Shown: positions 36,397-46,429 of the stretch, piece by piece
Layout: the number at the start of each line of letters is the position of its first letter
Numbering within the stretch: the first letter of the stretch is position 1
From: Microbulbifer yueqingensis
GTDB taxonomy: Bacteria; Pseudomonadota; Gammaproteobacteria; Pseudomonadales; Cellvibrionaceae
Assembly (NCBI RefSeq): GCF_900100355.1
Contig: NZ_FNFH01000001.1
Coordinates: 510,963 to 574,962 of the forward strand
Reading direction: 5' to 3'
DNA: 64,000 nucleotides
Program-made: the position numbers and the translations under genes
The notes under the pieces: model-generated
What the model was told of the DNA's origin: nothing
The model's input: only the letters and a program-made list of their open reading frames with translations
Database searches by the model: none

Positions 36397-37308
36397 TTAT
36401 ACGGCCAGGATAGGCTTCACGTACGAGATGGGCGCTTCCTGCTCATCCTCGAAGGTAACCATTTCCCACGCATCTTCCTGCGCCATCAGGGTGCGCAGCG
36501 ACTTGTTGTTGAGTGCGTGACCTGACTTGAATGCCTTGTATTCCCCAATCAGGCTGGTACCCAGCAGGTACAGGTCGCCGATGGCATCCAGGATCTTGTG
36601 CTTGACGAATTCGTCCTCGTACCGCAGGCCGCCCTCGTTCAGGATGCGGTACTGGTCGATCACGATGGCATTGTCCACACTGCCGCCCTGGGCCAGGCCC
36701 TTGGAACGCAGGTACTCGATCTCATGCATAAAGCCGAAGGTACGGGCGCGGCTCACTTCCTTCACAAACGAGGTGCTGGAAAAATCCACGGAGGAGCTCA
36801 GGTTCCGCCCCTGGAATACCGGGTGATCGAAATCGATGGTGAAAGACACCTTGAACCCGTTGAACGGCAGGAAGCTGGCAACCTTGTCGCCCTCTTCAAC
36901 GGTAACGGGTTTCTTGATACGCAGGAATTTCTTCGGCGCGGACTGCTCCTGAATTCCGGCTGACTGGATCAGGAAGACAAACGGTCCGGCACTGCCGTCC
37001 ATGATAGGCACTTCCTGCGCACTGAGTTCGACAATGGCATTGTCGATTCCCAGGCCCGCCATGGCGGAGAGCAGGTGCTCAACCGTGGCCACTCGAACGT
37101 CGCCCTTGACCAGCGTAGTGGACAGCAGGGTATCGCCGACGTTCTCGGCACGCGCCTCAATCTCGACTACCGGGTCGAGGTCCACGCGACGGAATACAAT
37201 GCCACTGTCTACAGGCGCCGGCTTGAGGGTCAGGACCACCTTCTTGCCGGTGTGCAGGCCCACGCCCGTGGCGCGGATAGCATTCTTGAGAGTGCGCTGT
37301 TTGATCAT
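36397..37308 (-). CDS. lpxC: UDP-3-O-acyl-N-acetylglucosamine deacetylase
   Basis: Committed step of lipid A synthesis. The 303 residues start [21 protein letters not shown], nearly the Pseudomonas sequence; a frame extension of six codons upstream is ignored. Zinc and catalytic regions are [31 protein letters not shown] and SGHALNN. It lies after ftsZ with about 410 bases between. Confidence 0.98.
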   Translation of the reverse strand: MIKQRTLKNAIRATGVGLHTGKKVVLTLKPAPVDSGIVFRRVDLDPVVEIEARAENVGDTLLSTTLVKGDVRVATVEHLLSAMAGLGIDNAIVELSAQEVPIMDGSAGPFVFLIQSAGIQEQSAPKKFLRIKKPVTVEEGDKVASFLPFNGFKVSFTIDFDHPVFQGRNLSSSVDFSSTSFVKEVSRARTFGFMHEIEYLRSKGLAQGGSVDNAIVIDQYRILNEGGLRYEDEFVKHKILDAIGDLYLLGTSLIGEYKAFKSGHALNNKSLRTLMAQEDAWEMVTFEDEQEAPISYVKPILAV

Positions 37309-37361
37309 GTATCGGTCTTTTCCCATTCCATTAGCGGCGAAGAAGCCGCAGCAAGCCGGCG

Positions 37362-37370
37362 ATCATATCA
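37362..37370 (-). promoter_or_regulatory. Candidate extended -10 promoter of lpxC
   Basis: On the minus strand TGATATGAT is an extended -10 element (TG-N-TATGAT), giving a leader of about 45 bases to the lpxC start. No good -35 is seen, as expected for this class. Confidence 0.45.
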
Positions 37371-37545
37371 GAAAAATAACGCCAAAACCATAATTGGCTG
37401 GGCAGTCATAACTATCCGCCGCACCACACTGATAAGGATAGTTTACCACGAGGCAAACCGCGCCAATCGGGCCTGCCAGCCTCCATTAACGGTGCATGCT
37501 ACAGGGCCCTGGCTGAATGCGAAGTTAACAAAGGTAAAGAAATAG

Positions 37546-37581
37546 CGGCGACACCATGCCTGTGAAGCGGGGTGTCGCCGC
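37546..37581 (-). terminator. Likely terminator downstream of ftsZ
   Basis: GCGGCGACACC and GGTGTCGCCGC form a perfect 11-bp stem. On the minus strand it is followed by TATTTCTTT. It lies about 140 bases after ftsZ, just beyond the tandem repeat. Confidence 0.6.
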
Positions 37582-37636
37582 CAGGTGCGGCCGGCCAGGT
37601 GCGGCCGGCTAGGTGCGGCCGGCCAGGTGCGGCCGG
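37581..37636. repeat. Four tandem 14-bp repeats between ftsZ and lpxC
   Basis: Unit CCAGGTGCGGCCGG, copies at 37581, 37595, 37609 and 37623; the third differs by one base (CTAGG...). The array abuts the ftsZ terminator hairpin and lies in the ftsZ 3' region. Confidence 0.9.
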
Positions 37637-37720
37637 CGAGACGAGGCGGGCGCCCGGCCCGATAGGCCGGGCAGACATGAGCGGTGTGTTTGCCTCGCCT
37701 GGCGCGGCCCGACTCCTGCC

Positions 37721-38911
37721 TCAGTCGGCCTGGCGGCGCAGGAACGCCGGGATATCCAGGTACTCCATATCGGTATCCGCCGGGTTCATTGCCGGCGCCG
37801 GGCGCTTGGGCCGCTCGGCCTCGGCGCGCTGGCGGGCTTCCCCGACATCGCGACCAGCCATGGCGGAAGGCGCCTCGCGGGCCTCCTGGCGACGGGTGTT
37901 GTCTACCACCTTGGTGGGCCGCGCGGCCTGCTGCGCGCCCTCGCCAAGACCGGCGGCAACAACAGTGACGCGCATTTCATCGCCCAGCTTGTCGTCCACG
38001 GCGGTACCGATCACCACGGTGGCATCGTCAGAGGCAATCTCCTGGACAATCTCGCCCACCTCGGAGTATTCGCCCAGCGTCAGCTCCTGGCAGCCACCTT
38101 CTTCACTACCGGTAATGATGTTGACCAGGATACCGCGGGCACCCTGCAGGTTTACGTTATCCAGCAGCGGGCTGCGCACCGCTTTCTCTGCGGCCTCGCG
38201 TGCGCGGTTCTCGCCCACGGCAGCACCGGAGCCCATCATCGCCATGCCCATCTCTGACATGACGGTGCGCACATCGGCGAAGTCGACGTTCATGATACCC
38301 GGGCGGATCATCAGGTCGGCAATCCCCTGCACCGCGCCCAGCAGCACGTTGTCGGCTTCCTTGTACGCCGCCTTCATGGTGACCTTGTTGCCCAGCACTT
38401 CCAGCAGGCGGTCGTTCGGGATGGTGATCAGGGAATCAACCTTGTCGCGCAGCTCGAGGATACCCTCTTCTGCCACCTGGGCGCGCTTGCGGCCCTCGAT
38501 CTTGAACGGGCGAGTGACGACAGCGACAGTGAGGATTCCCAGGTCCTTGGCGATCTCGGCCACGATCGGCGCACCGCCGGTACCGGTGCCGCCGCCCATG
38601 CCGGCGGTGATAAACACCATATCGGCGCCCTGCAGGACCTCGGCGATGCGGTCGCGGTCCTCCAGCGCCGACTGGCGCCCCACATCGGGATTGGCACCAG
38701 CGCCCAGGCCGCGGGTGATGTTATTGCCGAGCTGCAGGATTGTTCGCGCCTCAATGTCCTTCAGCGCCTGGGCATCCGTGTTGGCGCAGATGAAATCCAC
38801 ACCCTCGACTTCACTGAAGATCATGTGTTTAACGGCATTGCCACCGCCGCCGCCGACACCGATCACTTTTATGACAGGCTTGTCCTGTACGCTATCGACT
38901 AGTTCGAACAT
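37721..38911 (-). CDS. ftsZ: Cell division GTPase FtsZ
   Basis: Tubulin homologue forming the division ring. The 396 residues contain the GTP signature GMGGGTGTGGAP, the N-terminal IKVIGVGGGGGNAVKHM, the T7 loop NVDFADVRTVM and the C-terminal peptide YLDIPAFLRRQAD that binds FtsA and ZipA. It follows ftsA by about 110 bases and ends the division part of the cluster. Confidence 0.98.
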   Translation of the reverse strand: MFELVDSVQDKPVIKVIGVGGGGGNAVKHMIFSEVEGVDFICANTDAQALKDIEARTILQLGNNITRGLGAGANPDVGRQSALEDRDRIAEVLQGADMVFITAGMGGGTGTGGAPIVAEIAKDLGILTVAVVTRPFKIEGRKRAQVAEEGILELRDKVDSLITIPNDRLLEVLGNKVTMKAAYKEADNVLLGAVQGIADLMIRPGIMNVDFADVRTVMSEMGMAMMGSGAAVGENRAREAAEKAVRSPLLDNVNLQGARGILVNIITGSEEGGCQELTLGEYSEVGEIVQEIASDDATVVIGTAVDDKLGDEMRVTVVAAGLGEGAQQAARPTKVVDNTRRQEAREAPSAMAGRDVGEARQRAEAERPKRPAPAMNPADTDMEYLDIPAFLRRQAD

Positions 38912-39024
38912 CTCTGTTCCCCTTTTTTGCTCATGTCAAAATTTATAGTTCGGTCCTGAATCAATTTTTTTCGCGGGCCGCCGGTAGTCTTCCGGCACTT
39001 TTGCTCTCTTCCCCGCGTGAAGAT

Positions 39025-40260
39025 TTACAGGTTGCCGCGGAACCAGTGTTTCACCTTGTCCCACCAGAGGTTTTCCTCGCGCACCGGGCGCCGCCCGGTG
39101 AGATCCGCCTCCTCCTGTTGCATTGCGTACATCAGCAGACCTACGCCGGTGGAGTAGATCGGGTTGCTGACGATATCTGTAAGCCCGGCAACGCCCTGGG
39201 GCACCGCGAGGCGAACCGGCATGTGGAAAATTTCCTCGGCCAGCTCTACCGCGCCTTCCATTTTCGAGGAGCCGCCTGTCAGCACGATCCCCGCTGCACA
39301 CAGGTCCTCAAAACCGCTGCGCCGCAGTTCTGCCTGCACCAGCGTAAACAGCTCGTCATAGCGCGGCTCCACCACCTCGGCGAGCGCCTGTCGCGACAGG
39401 TCGCGCGGCGCCCGGTCGCCCACACTGGGCACCTTGATGGTCTCACCCTCGCGCGCCAGCTTGGCCAGGGCGCAGGCGTACTTGATTTTCAGCTCCTCGG
39501 CGTGCGGTGTCGGCGTCCGCAGCGCCATGGCAATGTCATTGGTCACCTGGTCGCCGGCAATCGGGATCACACCGGTATGCCGGATTGATCCACCGGTAAA
39601 TACCGCGATATCGGTGGTACCACCGCCGATATCAACCATGCATACACCCAGTTCCTTCTCGTCGTCGGTCAGTACCGCATAGCTGGACGCCAGCTGCTCC
39701 AGGATGATGTCCTCCACTTCGAGGCCACAGCGACGGATACACTTCTCAATATTCTGCGCTGCGTTGACCGCCCCGCTAACGAGATGCACCTTGGCCTCCA
39801 GCCGCACGCCGGACATGCCCAGGGGCTCTTTCACCCCCTCCTGGTTGTCGATCAGGAACTCCTGCGGCAGCGTGTGCAGGATTTTCTGGTCGGCGGGGAT
39901 GGCCACCGCGCGGGCCGCATCGATTACCCGGTCCAGGTCCTGCTGGGTCACCTCGCGGTCCTTGATTGCGACGATGCCGTGGGAATTCAAGCTGCGGATA
40001 TGGCTGCCGGCAATTCCCGCGTAGACCGAATGGATCTCGCAGCCTGCCATCAGCTCGGCTTCCTCGACTGCCCGCTGGATCGATTGCACCGTGGACTCGA
40101 TGTTTACCACCACGCCTTTTTTCATACCGGTGGAGCGATGGGAGCCGATGCCGACGATATTCAGCTCGCCGTCGCCGCCGACTTCACCAACAATAGCGAC
40201 GACCTTGGAAGTGCCGATATCCAGCCCCACAATCATGCGGTGATCGGATGCATGTGTCAT
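39025..40260 (-). CDS. ftsA: Cell division protein FtsA
   Basis: Actin-like membrane tether for FtsZ. The 411 residues have VGLDIGTSKVVAIVGEV (phosphate 1), the SHI-region IAGSHIRSLNSHG, phosphate 2 VDIGGGTTDIAVF and adenosine motif IVLTGGSSKMEG; the C-terminus DKVKHWFRGNL is the amphipathic membrane helix. The ATG at 40260 is chosen by similarity; the open frame extends 15 codons upstream. Confidence 0.97.
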   Translation of the reverse strand: MTHASDHRMIVGLDIGTSKVVAIVGEVGGDGELNIVGIGSHRSTGMKKGVVVNIESTVQSIQRAVEEAELMAGCEIHSVYAGIAGSHIRSLNSHGIVAIKDREVTQQDLDRVIDAARAVAIPADQKILHTLPQEFLIDNQEGVKEPLGMSGVRLEAKVHLVSGAVNAAQNIEKCIRRCGLEVEDIILEQLASSYAVLTDDEKELGVCMVDIGGGTTDIAVFTGGSIRHTGVIPIAGDQVTNDIAMALRTPTPHAEELKIKYACALAKLAREGETIKVPSVGDRAPRDLSRQALAEVVEPRYDELFTLVQAELRRSGFEDLCAAGIVLTGGSSKMEGAVELAEEIFHMPVRLAVPQGVAGLTDIVSNPIYSTGVGLLMYAMQQEEADLTGRRPVREENLWWDKVKHWFRGNL

Positions 40261-40366
40261 TTTTGTACCAACCTCGCTGAACAGTATTCCGGAGCGCATT
40301 CCCAATAACGCCCCAGGACACCGTACTCGCCTTTAAATTTTTATCCGCCCGGCGCGCACGCCGCGT

Positions 40367-41233
40367 TCAATCACTTTCCTGTTCATTATCTTTCCACTGC
40401 ACCGCCACGGCATTGCCATAGCGAGTATCCACCCGCACGACCCGCTCCAGGTGAGGGGCGAGCACGCCGCGGCTGAGACTGAGAAAACGATTCACCCTCT
40501 CCAGCAGTTCATCGTGTCCCAGGTGCAGTTCAATGCCGGAAACCAGTTCCAGGTGCCATCCGGCCAGGTCATCAAACGACAACCGCTTCACTTCCATATC
40601 CCGCGTGGTCAGTAACCGCGCAAGAGCCTGGTACTGCGCCATGATGCGCTCTACCAGTTCCTCATCGCCTGCCAGCTCCGGCAGGCGGCCTGTCTTCAGG
40701 TGCTCCGGCCGGGGCAACAGCTGGCCACTCGCCACCAGTAACCGGTCCCTTCCCCAGGCTGCCAGCGGGGCGGCCTCCTCAATGCGGATCTCGACCCCGC
40801 GGGGCCAGCGGCGGCTGACCGAAGCAGACGTAATCCACGGGTTGCCCAGCAATGTCTCCCGCATCCCCCGGATGTCCAGGGAGAAGAAACCGTTGCGAAG
40901 GTATGGCAACAGCATCTCCTCTACCTGCTGCCGGGTGACCGCCCGAAAGGGCGCTTTCACCCGTACATGCTCCAGCGCATCGACCCGGCTCAGCTGCGGC
41001 ACCGGCATCTGCTGCCAGCCCCACACAGCCCCGTAGGCGAGCCCCGTAACCAGGCCGATGGCCAGTGTCACCATCAGTGCGGGAACAAGCCGGGAGGATC
41101 TTTCCTCCTGGGCCGCCCTGGGCCGGGCCCCGCGCTGGCCCTTCTTGCGCACGGCCGCATCTTTTTTCTTTGCCGGCGCAGCTCTCACCGCGCCCCTGCC
41201 TTTCGACTTAGCCTTCGTCCGAGTCATCGCCAA
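40367..41233 (-). CDS. ftsQ: Cell division protein FtsQ
   Basis: Bitopic divisome protein bridging early and late proteins with FtsB and FtsL. About 288 residues: a long basic cytoplasmic tail, one membrane helix (about 49-70), a POTRA domain ([32 protein letters not shown]) and the beta domain ending in [16 protein letters not shown]. The start overlaps the end of murC by about 25 bases (41233; a second ATG at 41227), so no ddlB gene can lie between them. Confidence 0.93.
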   Translation of the reverse strand: MAMTRTKAKSKGRGAVRAAPAKKKDAAVRKKGQRGARPRAAQEERSSRLVPALMVTLAIGLVTGLAYGAVWGWQQMPVPQLSRVDALEHVRVKAPFRAVTRQQVEEMLLPYLRNGFFSLDIRGMRETLLGNPWITSASVSRRWPRGVEIRIEEAAPLAAWGRDRLLVASGQLLPRPEHLKTGRLPELAGDEELVERIMAQYQALARLLTTRDMEVKRLSFDDLAGWHLELVSGIELHLGHDELLERVNRFLSLSRGVLAPHLERVVRVDTRYGNAVAVQWKDNEQESD

Positions 41234-42677
41234 GTCGCCACGCAGCCAGCTGCTGTGCCAGGGCGCCGACGTTGCCGGCCCCCTGCGTCAGCACGATATC
41301 GCCGGGCTCGAGCAGGTCAGCCAGTACCGGCGGCACCTGCTCGATGGTCTCCACAAAGATCGGGTCCACCTGGCCGCGATTGCGCAGACTGCGGGCGAGG
41401 GTGCGGCCATCAGCACCGGGGATGGGCGCCTCGCCCGCACTGTAAACATCCAGCAGGATCAGCTTGTCCACCCGCGACAGCACCTGCACAAAATCCTCGA
41501 ACAGGTCGCGGGTCCGCGTGTAGCGGTGCGGCTGGTAGATCATCACCAGCCGCCGCTCCGGCCAGCCATCACGGACCGTCTGGATGGTTGCGTCAACTTC
41601 CCGCGGATGGTGGCCGTAATCATCTACCAGCATCACCTTCTCCGCTGCGGCGTCGTCGCTCACCGCGTAGTGCCCGAAGATCTGGAAGCGCCGGCCAACA
41701 CCCTGGAAGCCTTCCAGGCCCCGCTTGATGGCTTCGTCACTGACACCCTCTTCCGTCGCCACGGCAATGGCCGCGGTGGCATTGAGCACATTGTGGATGC
41801 CGGGTGTATTCACGCAGACCTCGAGGGCGTTGCCGTCCGGCCGCTCTACGGTAAAGTGACTGCGCAGCGGCTCCTGCTTCACCTTGGTGATACGGAAATC
41901 GTTTCCTTCCTCAAAACCGTAAGTGGCCACCGGCCGCGACAGCTGCGGGATTACTTCGCAGATATTGGCATCGTCCCCGCACACCACTGCCAGCCCGTAA
42001 AACGGCAGGTTGTGCACGAAGTCGACAAATATCTGCTTCACCTTCTCGAAATCGCCACCATAGGTTTCCATGTGGTCGGCATCGATATTGGTGATTACCG
42101 TCACCATCGGCTGCAGGTGAATGAAGGAGGCATCGCTCTCGTCCGCCTCGGCAATCAGGTATTTGCTCTCACCCAGCGCCGCGTTCGCACCCGCCGCATT
42201 CACCAGCCCCCCGATCACAAAGGTGGGGTCTTTCTTGTCCGCCGCGAAGATCGATGCGATCAGGCTGGTGGTTGTGGTCTTGCCGTGGGTTCCCGCGACG
42301 GCAATCCCGTAGCGGTAACGCATCAGCTCACCCAGCATTTCCGCCCGGCGCACCACCGGAATACGGTGTTCCCGTGCAGCCACAAGCTCGGGGTTGTCGC
42401 TGTGGACAGCGGAAGAGTTAACCACTACATCCACACCGCGAATATTCTCCGCACTGTGCCCAACCTGGATTTTCACACCCAGTTTGCGCAGTCGCCCGGT
42501 AACTCCGGACTCGCGTAAATCCGAGCCGGAGACTTCGTATCCCTGGTTGTGCAGTACCTCGGCAATACCGCTCATGCCGGCACCACCGATACCGATAAAG
42601 TGGATACGGCGTATGCGCCGCATGGCGGGTACGCTGAAAATGTTCTGTTGAGTCTTATCACTGGCCGACATATTCAA
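41208..42677 (-). CDS. murC: UDP-N-acetylmuramate-L-alanine ligase
   Basis: Adds the first residue, L-Ala, to UDP-MurNAc. The 489 residues include [29 protein letters not shown], the ATP site [15 protein letters not shown], and [15 protein letters not shown]. The start is close to murG (6 bases). Normally ddlB follows in enteric clusters; here ftsQ does. Confidence 0.97.
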   Translation of the reverse strand: MNMSASDKTQQNIFSVPAMRRIRRIHFIGIGGAGMSGIAEVLHNQGYEVSGSDLRESGVTGRLRKLGVKIQVGHSAENIRGVDVVVNSSAVHSDNPELVAAREHRIPVVRRAEMLGELMRYRYGIAVAGTHGKTTTTSLIASIFAADKKDPTFVIGGLVNAAGANAALGESKYLIAEADESDASFIHLQPMVTVITNIDADHMETYGGDFEKVKQIFVDFVHNLPFYGLAVVCGDDANICEVIPQLSRPVATYGFEEGNDFRITKVKQEPLRSHFTVERPDGNALEVCVNTPGIHNVLNATAAIAVATEEGVSDEAIKRGLEGFQGVGRRFQIFGHYAVSDDAAAEKVMLVDDYGHHPREVDATIQTVRDGWPERRLVMIYQPHRYTRTRDLFEDFVQVLSRVDKLILLDVYSAGEAPIPGADGRTLARSLRNRGQVDPIFVETIEQVPPVLADLLEPGDIVLTQGAGNVGALAQQLAAWRLGDDSDEG

Positions 42678-42683
42678 CTTACC

Positions 42684-43781
42684 TCATCGCCCATGTATTT
42701 CTTCTGCGCAGGCAGCAAGCACCCGCTCCGTGGCATCGATGACGGCTACCTCCCTCGCTGCCCTGGCCATCGCCAGCAGCTTGTCCGGCTCGGCAAACAA
42801 TTCCCCCATGACCTGGGCCAGCTGCTCGGCCGTCAGGCTGTCCTGGGGCAGCACTACTGCACCACCGGCGTGCTGCAGCCACTCGCCGTTCTTTGTCTGG
42901 TGGTCATCGATCGCGAATGGGAAGGGCACCATAAGTGCTCCCACGCCCGCGGCTGCCACTTCCGAGACGGTCAGGGCGCCGGCCCGGCATACCACCAGGT
43001 CGGCGTTGCCGTAAGCCGCTGCCATATCGGCAATAAACGGCACCACTTCCGCTTCAACCCCCGCGTGGCGATAGGCCTCCCGAGCCAGGTCCAGGTGCCG
43101 CTCACCCGCCTGGTGTAGGATGCTCGGTCGCTCCTCGGGCGCCAGCAGCAGGATTGCCTGTGGCACCAGCTCGTTGATCGCCACCGCGCCCAGGCTTCCT
43201 CCGAGTACCAGCAACCGCAACGGCCGTTCCCGCGCGATACGCTCTTCCGGCGCCGGCAAGGCCACGATTTCGTCACGTACCGGGTTGCCGACCTGTTCCG
43301 CACGTGGCAGCCCGCTGCGGAAGGCCTCCAGTACCCGGTTGGCAATCCTGGCCAGCAGCCGGTTGGTGGTGCCGGCTACCGCATTCTGTTCGTGGATGAC
43401 CAGTGGCACGCGGCAAAGCTTTGCGGCCACGCCGCCCGGTCCGGAGGCAAAGCCGCCGAAGCCGAGCACGGCGTCCGGCTGTACCTGTTTAATGATCGCC
43501 CGCGCCTGCATGACGGCGCCCGACACCCGCAGTGGCGCCTTCAGCAGGGCCAGCCTGCCCTTGCCGCGAACGCCCTCGATCTCAATCTTGTGCAGGGGAA
43601 TTCCCGCTTCGGGAATCAGTTGCGACTCGATTCCCCGGGCGGTTCCCAGCCACTCGACACTGGCACCGCGGTCCATCAACGCACGGGCGACTGCCAGCGC
43701 CGGGAACACGTGCCCGCCGGTGCCGCCGGCCATGACCAGGAAGGTGCGGCCGCTGAATGACAGCTCAGTCGCTGTAGTCAC
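42684..43781 (-). CDS. murG: Lipid II-forming N-acetylglucosaminyltransferase
   Basis: Transfers GlcNAc to lipid I on the inner membrane face. The 365 residues contain the glycine-rich VMAGGTGGHVFPALAVARAL, GFGGFASGPGGVAAKL, HEQNAVAGTTNRLLA and the donor-binding VLGGSLGA and CRAGALTVSEVAAAGVGALMVPFPFAIDDHQTKN. Start ATG overlaps the ftsW stop (ATGA). Confidence 0.98.
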   Translation of the reverse strand: MTTATELSFSGRTFLVMAGGTGGHVFPALAVARALMDRGASVEWLGTARGIESQLIPEAGIPLHKIEIEGVRGKGRLALLKAPLRVSGAVMQARAIIKQVQPDAVLGFGGFASGPGGVAAKLCRVPLVIHEQNAVAGTTNRLLARIANRVLEAFRSGLPRAEQVGNPVRDEIVALPAPEERIARERPLRLLVLGGSLGAVAINELVPQAILLLAPEERPSILHQAGERHLDLAREAYRHAGVEAEVVPFIADMAAAYGNADLVVCRAGALTVSEVAAAGVGALMVPFPFAIDDHQTKNGEWLQHAGGAVVLPQDSLTAEQLAQVMGELFAEPDKLLAMARAAREVAVIDATERVLAACAEEIHGR

Positions 43782-45007
43782 GCCGCCTCCCCTTTCATAT
43801 CCCGGTCGCCCAGCTGGAGCGGATTGAAAATTGGCAGGTGGCGAATCTTCGCCACTGCTGAATGTTCCTGTTCTTCCTCACCGCGCAGTTCCGCCTGCAC
43901 GCGCAACGCCAGTGCAAACAGTGCGCAGCAGACAACCAGGCTGCTGCCTCCGGAACTCACGAACGGCAGGGTCAGCCCCTTGGTCGGCAACAGGCCGGAA
44001 GCCACGCCCATATTCACGAATGCCTGCCCGGCCAGCAGTACCGCAATGCCGAAGGCCAGTAGCGCGGCAAAAACCTTCTGCCGCGCCAGTGCCTCGCGCA
44101 CCAGCCGCAGCAGGGCAAAGGTCATCAGCCCGAACAGGCCGATCACCACCAGCCCCCCGACCATGCCCCACTCCTCGGACAGGATCGCAAAGATGAAATC
44201 CGTGTGGGCCTCTGGCAGGTAAAAGAGTTTCTGCACGCTATTGCCCAGTCCCACACCAAACAGTTCGCCGCGGCCGAATGCGATCAAAGACTGGGTGAGC
44301 TGGTAACCGCTGGCAAACTGGTCGCCCCACGGATCCAGGAAAGTACTCAGTCGCTGCAGCCGGTAGGGACTCAGCATCGCCAGGAGCGCCAGTGCACTGG
44401 CCGCCAGTCCCACCAGCAAAAATGTGTGCGGCAGGCGGGCCCCGGCGAGAAATACCATCGCCAGCACCGTGCCCGAAATCACTACTACAGAGCCGAAGTC
44501 GGGCTGCATCAACAGCAGCAGCGCCACCAGGCCCAGGATGACCACCGGAATCATGAAACTGCTCCAGTGGCGCAACTGCTGGTTGCGGCGCGTCAGGAAG
44601 CTGGCAAAGAAAATCAGCAGGCAGAACTTTGCCACTTCTGCCGGCTGCACAGTGATTGGCCCAAAAACCAGCCACCGGCGGCTTCCATTCACTTCGCGCC
44701 CCACGCCCGGCACCAGCACCGCCAGCAACAGCAGGCAGGAGAACAGCAGCAACGGCCACGACAAGCGCGACCAGGCCGACAGGGACACCTGGCTCACCAC
44801 CAGTGCGACTACGGCACCGAGCCCCAGAAACACCAGGTGGCGCTTGAGGAAATACCAGGGATCGCCGTAGAGGTCGGCGGCAAACGCGATCGAGGCCGAG
44901 CCCACCATCACCACGCCAATGCTGGCCAGCGCCAGCACGCAGAATGGCAGCACCCAGTCCAGGCTGCTCTCGGGCATCTGCCCGGCGCTCTGCTGGAGCC
45001 GGCTCAT
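43778..45007 (-). CDS. ftsW: Septal peptidoglycan glycosyltransferase FtsW
   Basis: SEDS-family polymerase partnered with FtsI. The 409 residues have about ten membrane helices; the catalytic-type segment is GEVNGSRRWLVFGPITVQPAE(V/AK)-like (EVNGSRRWLVFGPI), and the C-terminal NMGVASGLLPTKGLTLPFVSSGGSS is the family signature. The ATG at 45007 overlaps the murD stop (ATGA), which decides it over a longer frame. Confidence 0.97.
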   Translation of the reverse strand: MSRLQQSAGQMPESSLDWVLPFCVLALASIGVVMVGSASIAFAADLYGDPWYFLKRHLVFLGLGAVVALVVSQVSLSAWSRLSWPLLLFSCLLLLAVLVPGVGREVNGSRRWLVFGPITVQPAEVAKFCLLIFFASFLTRRNQQLRHWSSFMIPVVILGLVALLLLMQPDFGSVVVISGTVLAMVFLAGARLPHTFLLVGLAASALALLAMLSPYRLQRLSTFLDPWGDQFASGYQLTQSLIAFGRGELFGVGLGNSVQKLFYLPEAHTDFIFAILSEEWGMVGGLVVIGLFGLMTFALLRLVREALARQKVFAALLAFGIAVLLAGQAFVNMGVASGLLPTKGLTLPFVSSGGSSLVVCCALFALALRVQAELRGEEEQEHSAVAKIRHLPIFNPLQLGDRDMKGEAA

Positions 45008-46419
45008 GACGCACCCCCGGCGGCATCGCCGACCTGCTCGTGAACTGTGCGACGGAAATCCTCCCCGCGCATTTCGAAGTTGCGATACATATCGAAACTG
45101 GCGCACGCCGGCGACAGCAGCACGTAATCGCCGGACTGGGCATGTGTCCGGGCCATACGTACCGCCGCATCCATATCCCCTGCCCGCTCGGTAGTCACAC
45201 GGCCGCTGAACACCTCAGCGATGCGCTCTCCATCGACGCCGATGGTAACCAGCGCGCGCAGGGCACCGGCCGACTCCGCCAGCGGAGAGAAATCCGCTCC
45301 CTTGCCATCGCCACCGGCAATTAGCACGATCTTGTGGCTGCCGCTTGCCAGGCCATCGAGCGCCGCGCGGGTGGCGCCCACGTTGGTGCCCTTGGAATCG
45401 TTTACAAAGGTGACGCCCCCGGCGTCCGCCACCCGTTCGCAACGGTGCGGGAGGCCACGGAAATTACCCAGGACCGCGAGCATGGCCGCCATCGGTAGTC
45501 CGGCGGCGTGGCCCAGTGCCAGTGCAGCCAGCGCATTGGCGGTGTTGTGACTTCCCACCATGGCCAGCTCGCTCACCGGGAGCAGCTTCTGGTGGCCTTG
45601 GGCCAGCCAGAGGTGTTCGTCATCGTTACCGCTGCCATCAGGCAGCAGCCCGAATTGCTGCAGGTCCGGCCGGTCCAGCCCGAAACTCCACTCGCGGCTG
45701 TCCCGCGACAACGGCCCACGGGTCAGCGGGTCGGCCCGGTTGACCACCAGCTGACGGGCATTGCGGTAGATGCGTTGCTTGGCGCGGTGGTAAGCCGCCA
45801 TGTCCGGGTAGCGGTCCATATGGTCCGCGCTCAGGTTAAGGATGGTCGCCACCTCCGGCGCCAGTGAACTGGTGGTCTCCAGCTGGAAACTGGACAGCTC
45901 GAGCACGAACAGCTCCGGCAGGGCCTGGCCCTGTTCCGCGGAGGGCTCGAGCAGGTCCAGTACCGGCACGCCGATGTTTCCCCCTACGCGCACGTCAATG
46001 CCGGCTTGCTCTGCCATCAGGCCCACCAGCGTGGTAACAGTGCTCTTGCCATTGGAACCGGTAATGGCAATGACCCTGGGGGCCCGGTCGAGCGCCGCCA
46101 GTTCGCGAGCGAACAGCTCGATATCCCCCACGATCGGGATACCCGCCGCGGCGGCCTGCTGCAGCGCCGGCTCGCTCAGGGCAACCCCGGGGCTGGCCAC
46201 GATCTCGCTGGCGGCGAGCAGGGTTCCGCTGTTGAGGTCCCCGGTCTCCACCGGGACCTCCGGAAACGCCGCACGGAAATCTTCCAGGCCCGGCGGCTGG
46301 GCCCGGCTGTCCACGACGACAGGGATTGAGCCGTTACGCAGCAGGTAGCGCACCACCGATTGGCCGGTAGCGCCCATCCCCACAACGACTTTTCTCTCCG
46401 AGGTCGCAATCAGCGTCAT
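45004..46419 (-). CDS. murD: UDP-N-acetylmuramoylalanine-D-glutamate ligase
   Basis: Adds D-Glu to the peptidoglycan precursor. The 471 residues show VVVGMGATGQSVVRYLLRNG, ATP site ITGSNGKSTVTTLVGLM, NLSADHMDRYPDMAAYHRAK and FVNDSKGTNVGATRAALDGL. Slightly longer than E. coli MurD. Located between mraY and ftsW, 10 bases after the former ends its frame. Confidence 0.97.
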   Translation of the reverse strand: MTLIATSERKVVVGMGATGQSVVRYLLRNGSIPVVVDSRAQPPGLEDFRAAFPEVPVETGDLNSGTLLAASEIVASPGVALSEPALQQAAAAGIPIVGDIELFARELAALDRAPRVIAITGSNGKSTVTTLVGLMAEQAGIDVRVGGNIGVPVLDLLEPSAEQGQALPELFVLELSSFQLETTSSLAPEVATILNLSADHMDRYPDMAAYHRAKQRIYRNARQLVVNRADPLTRGPLSRDSREWSFGLDRPDLQQFGLLPDGSGNDDEHLWLAQGHQKLLPVSELAMVGSHNTANALAALALGHAAGLPMAAMLAVLGNFRGLPHRCERVADAGGVTFVNDSKGTNVGATRAALDGLASGSHKIVLIAGGDGKGADFSPLAESAGALRALVTIGVDGERIAEVFSGRVTTERAGDMDAAVRMARTHAQSGDYVLLSPACASFDMYRNFEMRGEDFRRTVHEQVGDAAGGAS

Positions 46420-46429
46420 TGATCTTTTC

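Noticed and set aside
37581..37636. Possible CRISPR-like array
   Set aside because: Units of 14 bases with no spacers and no cas genes; it is a simple tandem repeat.
41208..42683. A broken ddlB remnant between murC and ftsQ
   Set aside because: The genes overlap and both are full length, so there is no room for a remnant.
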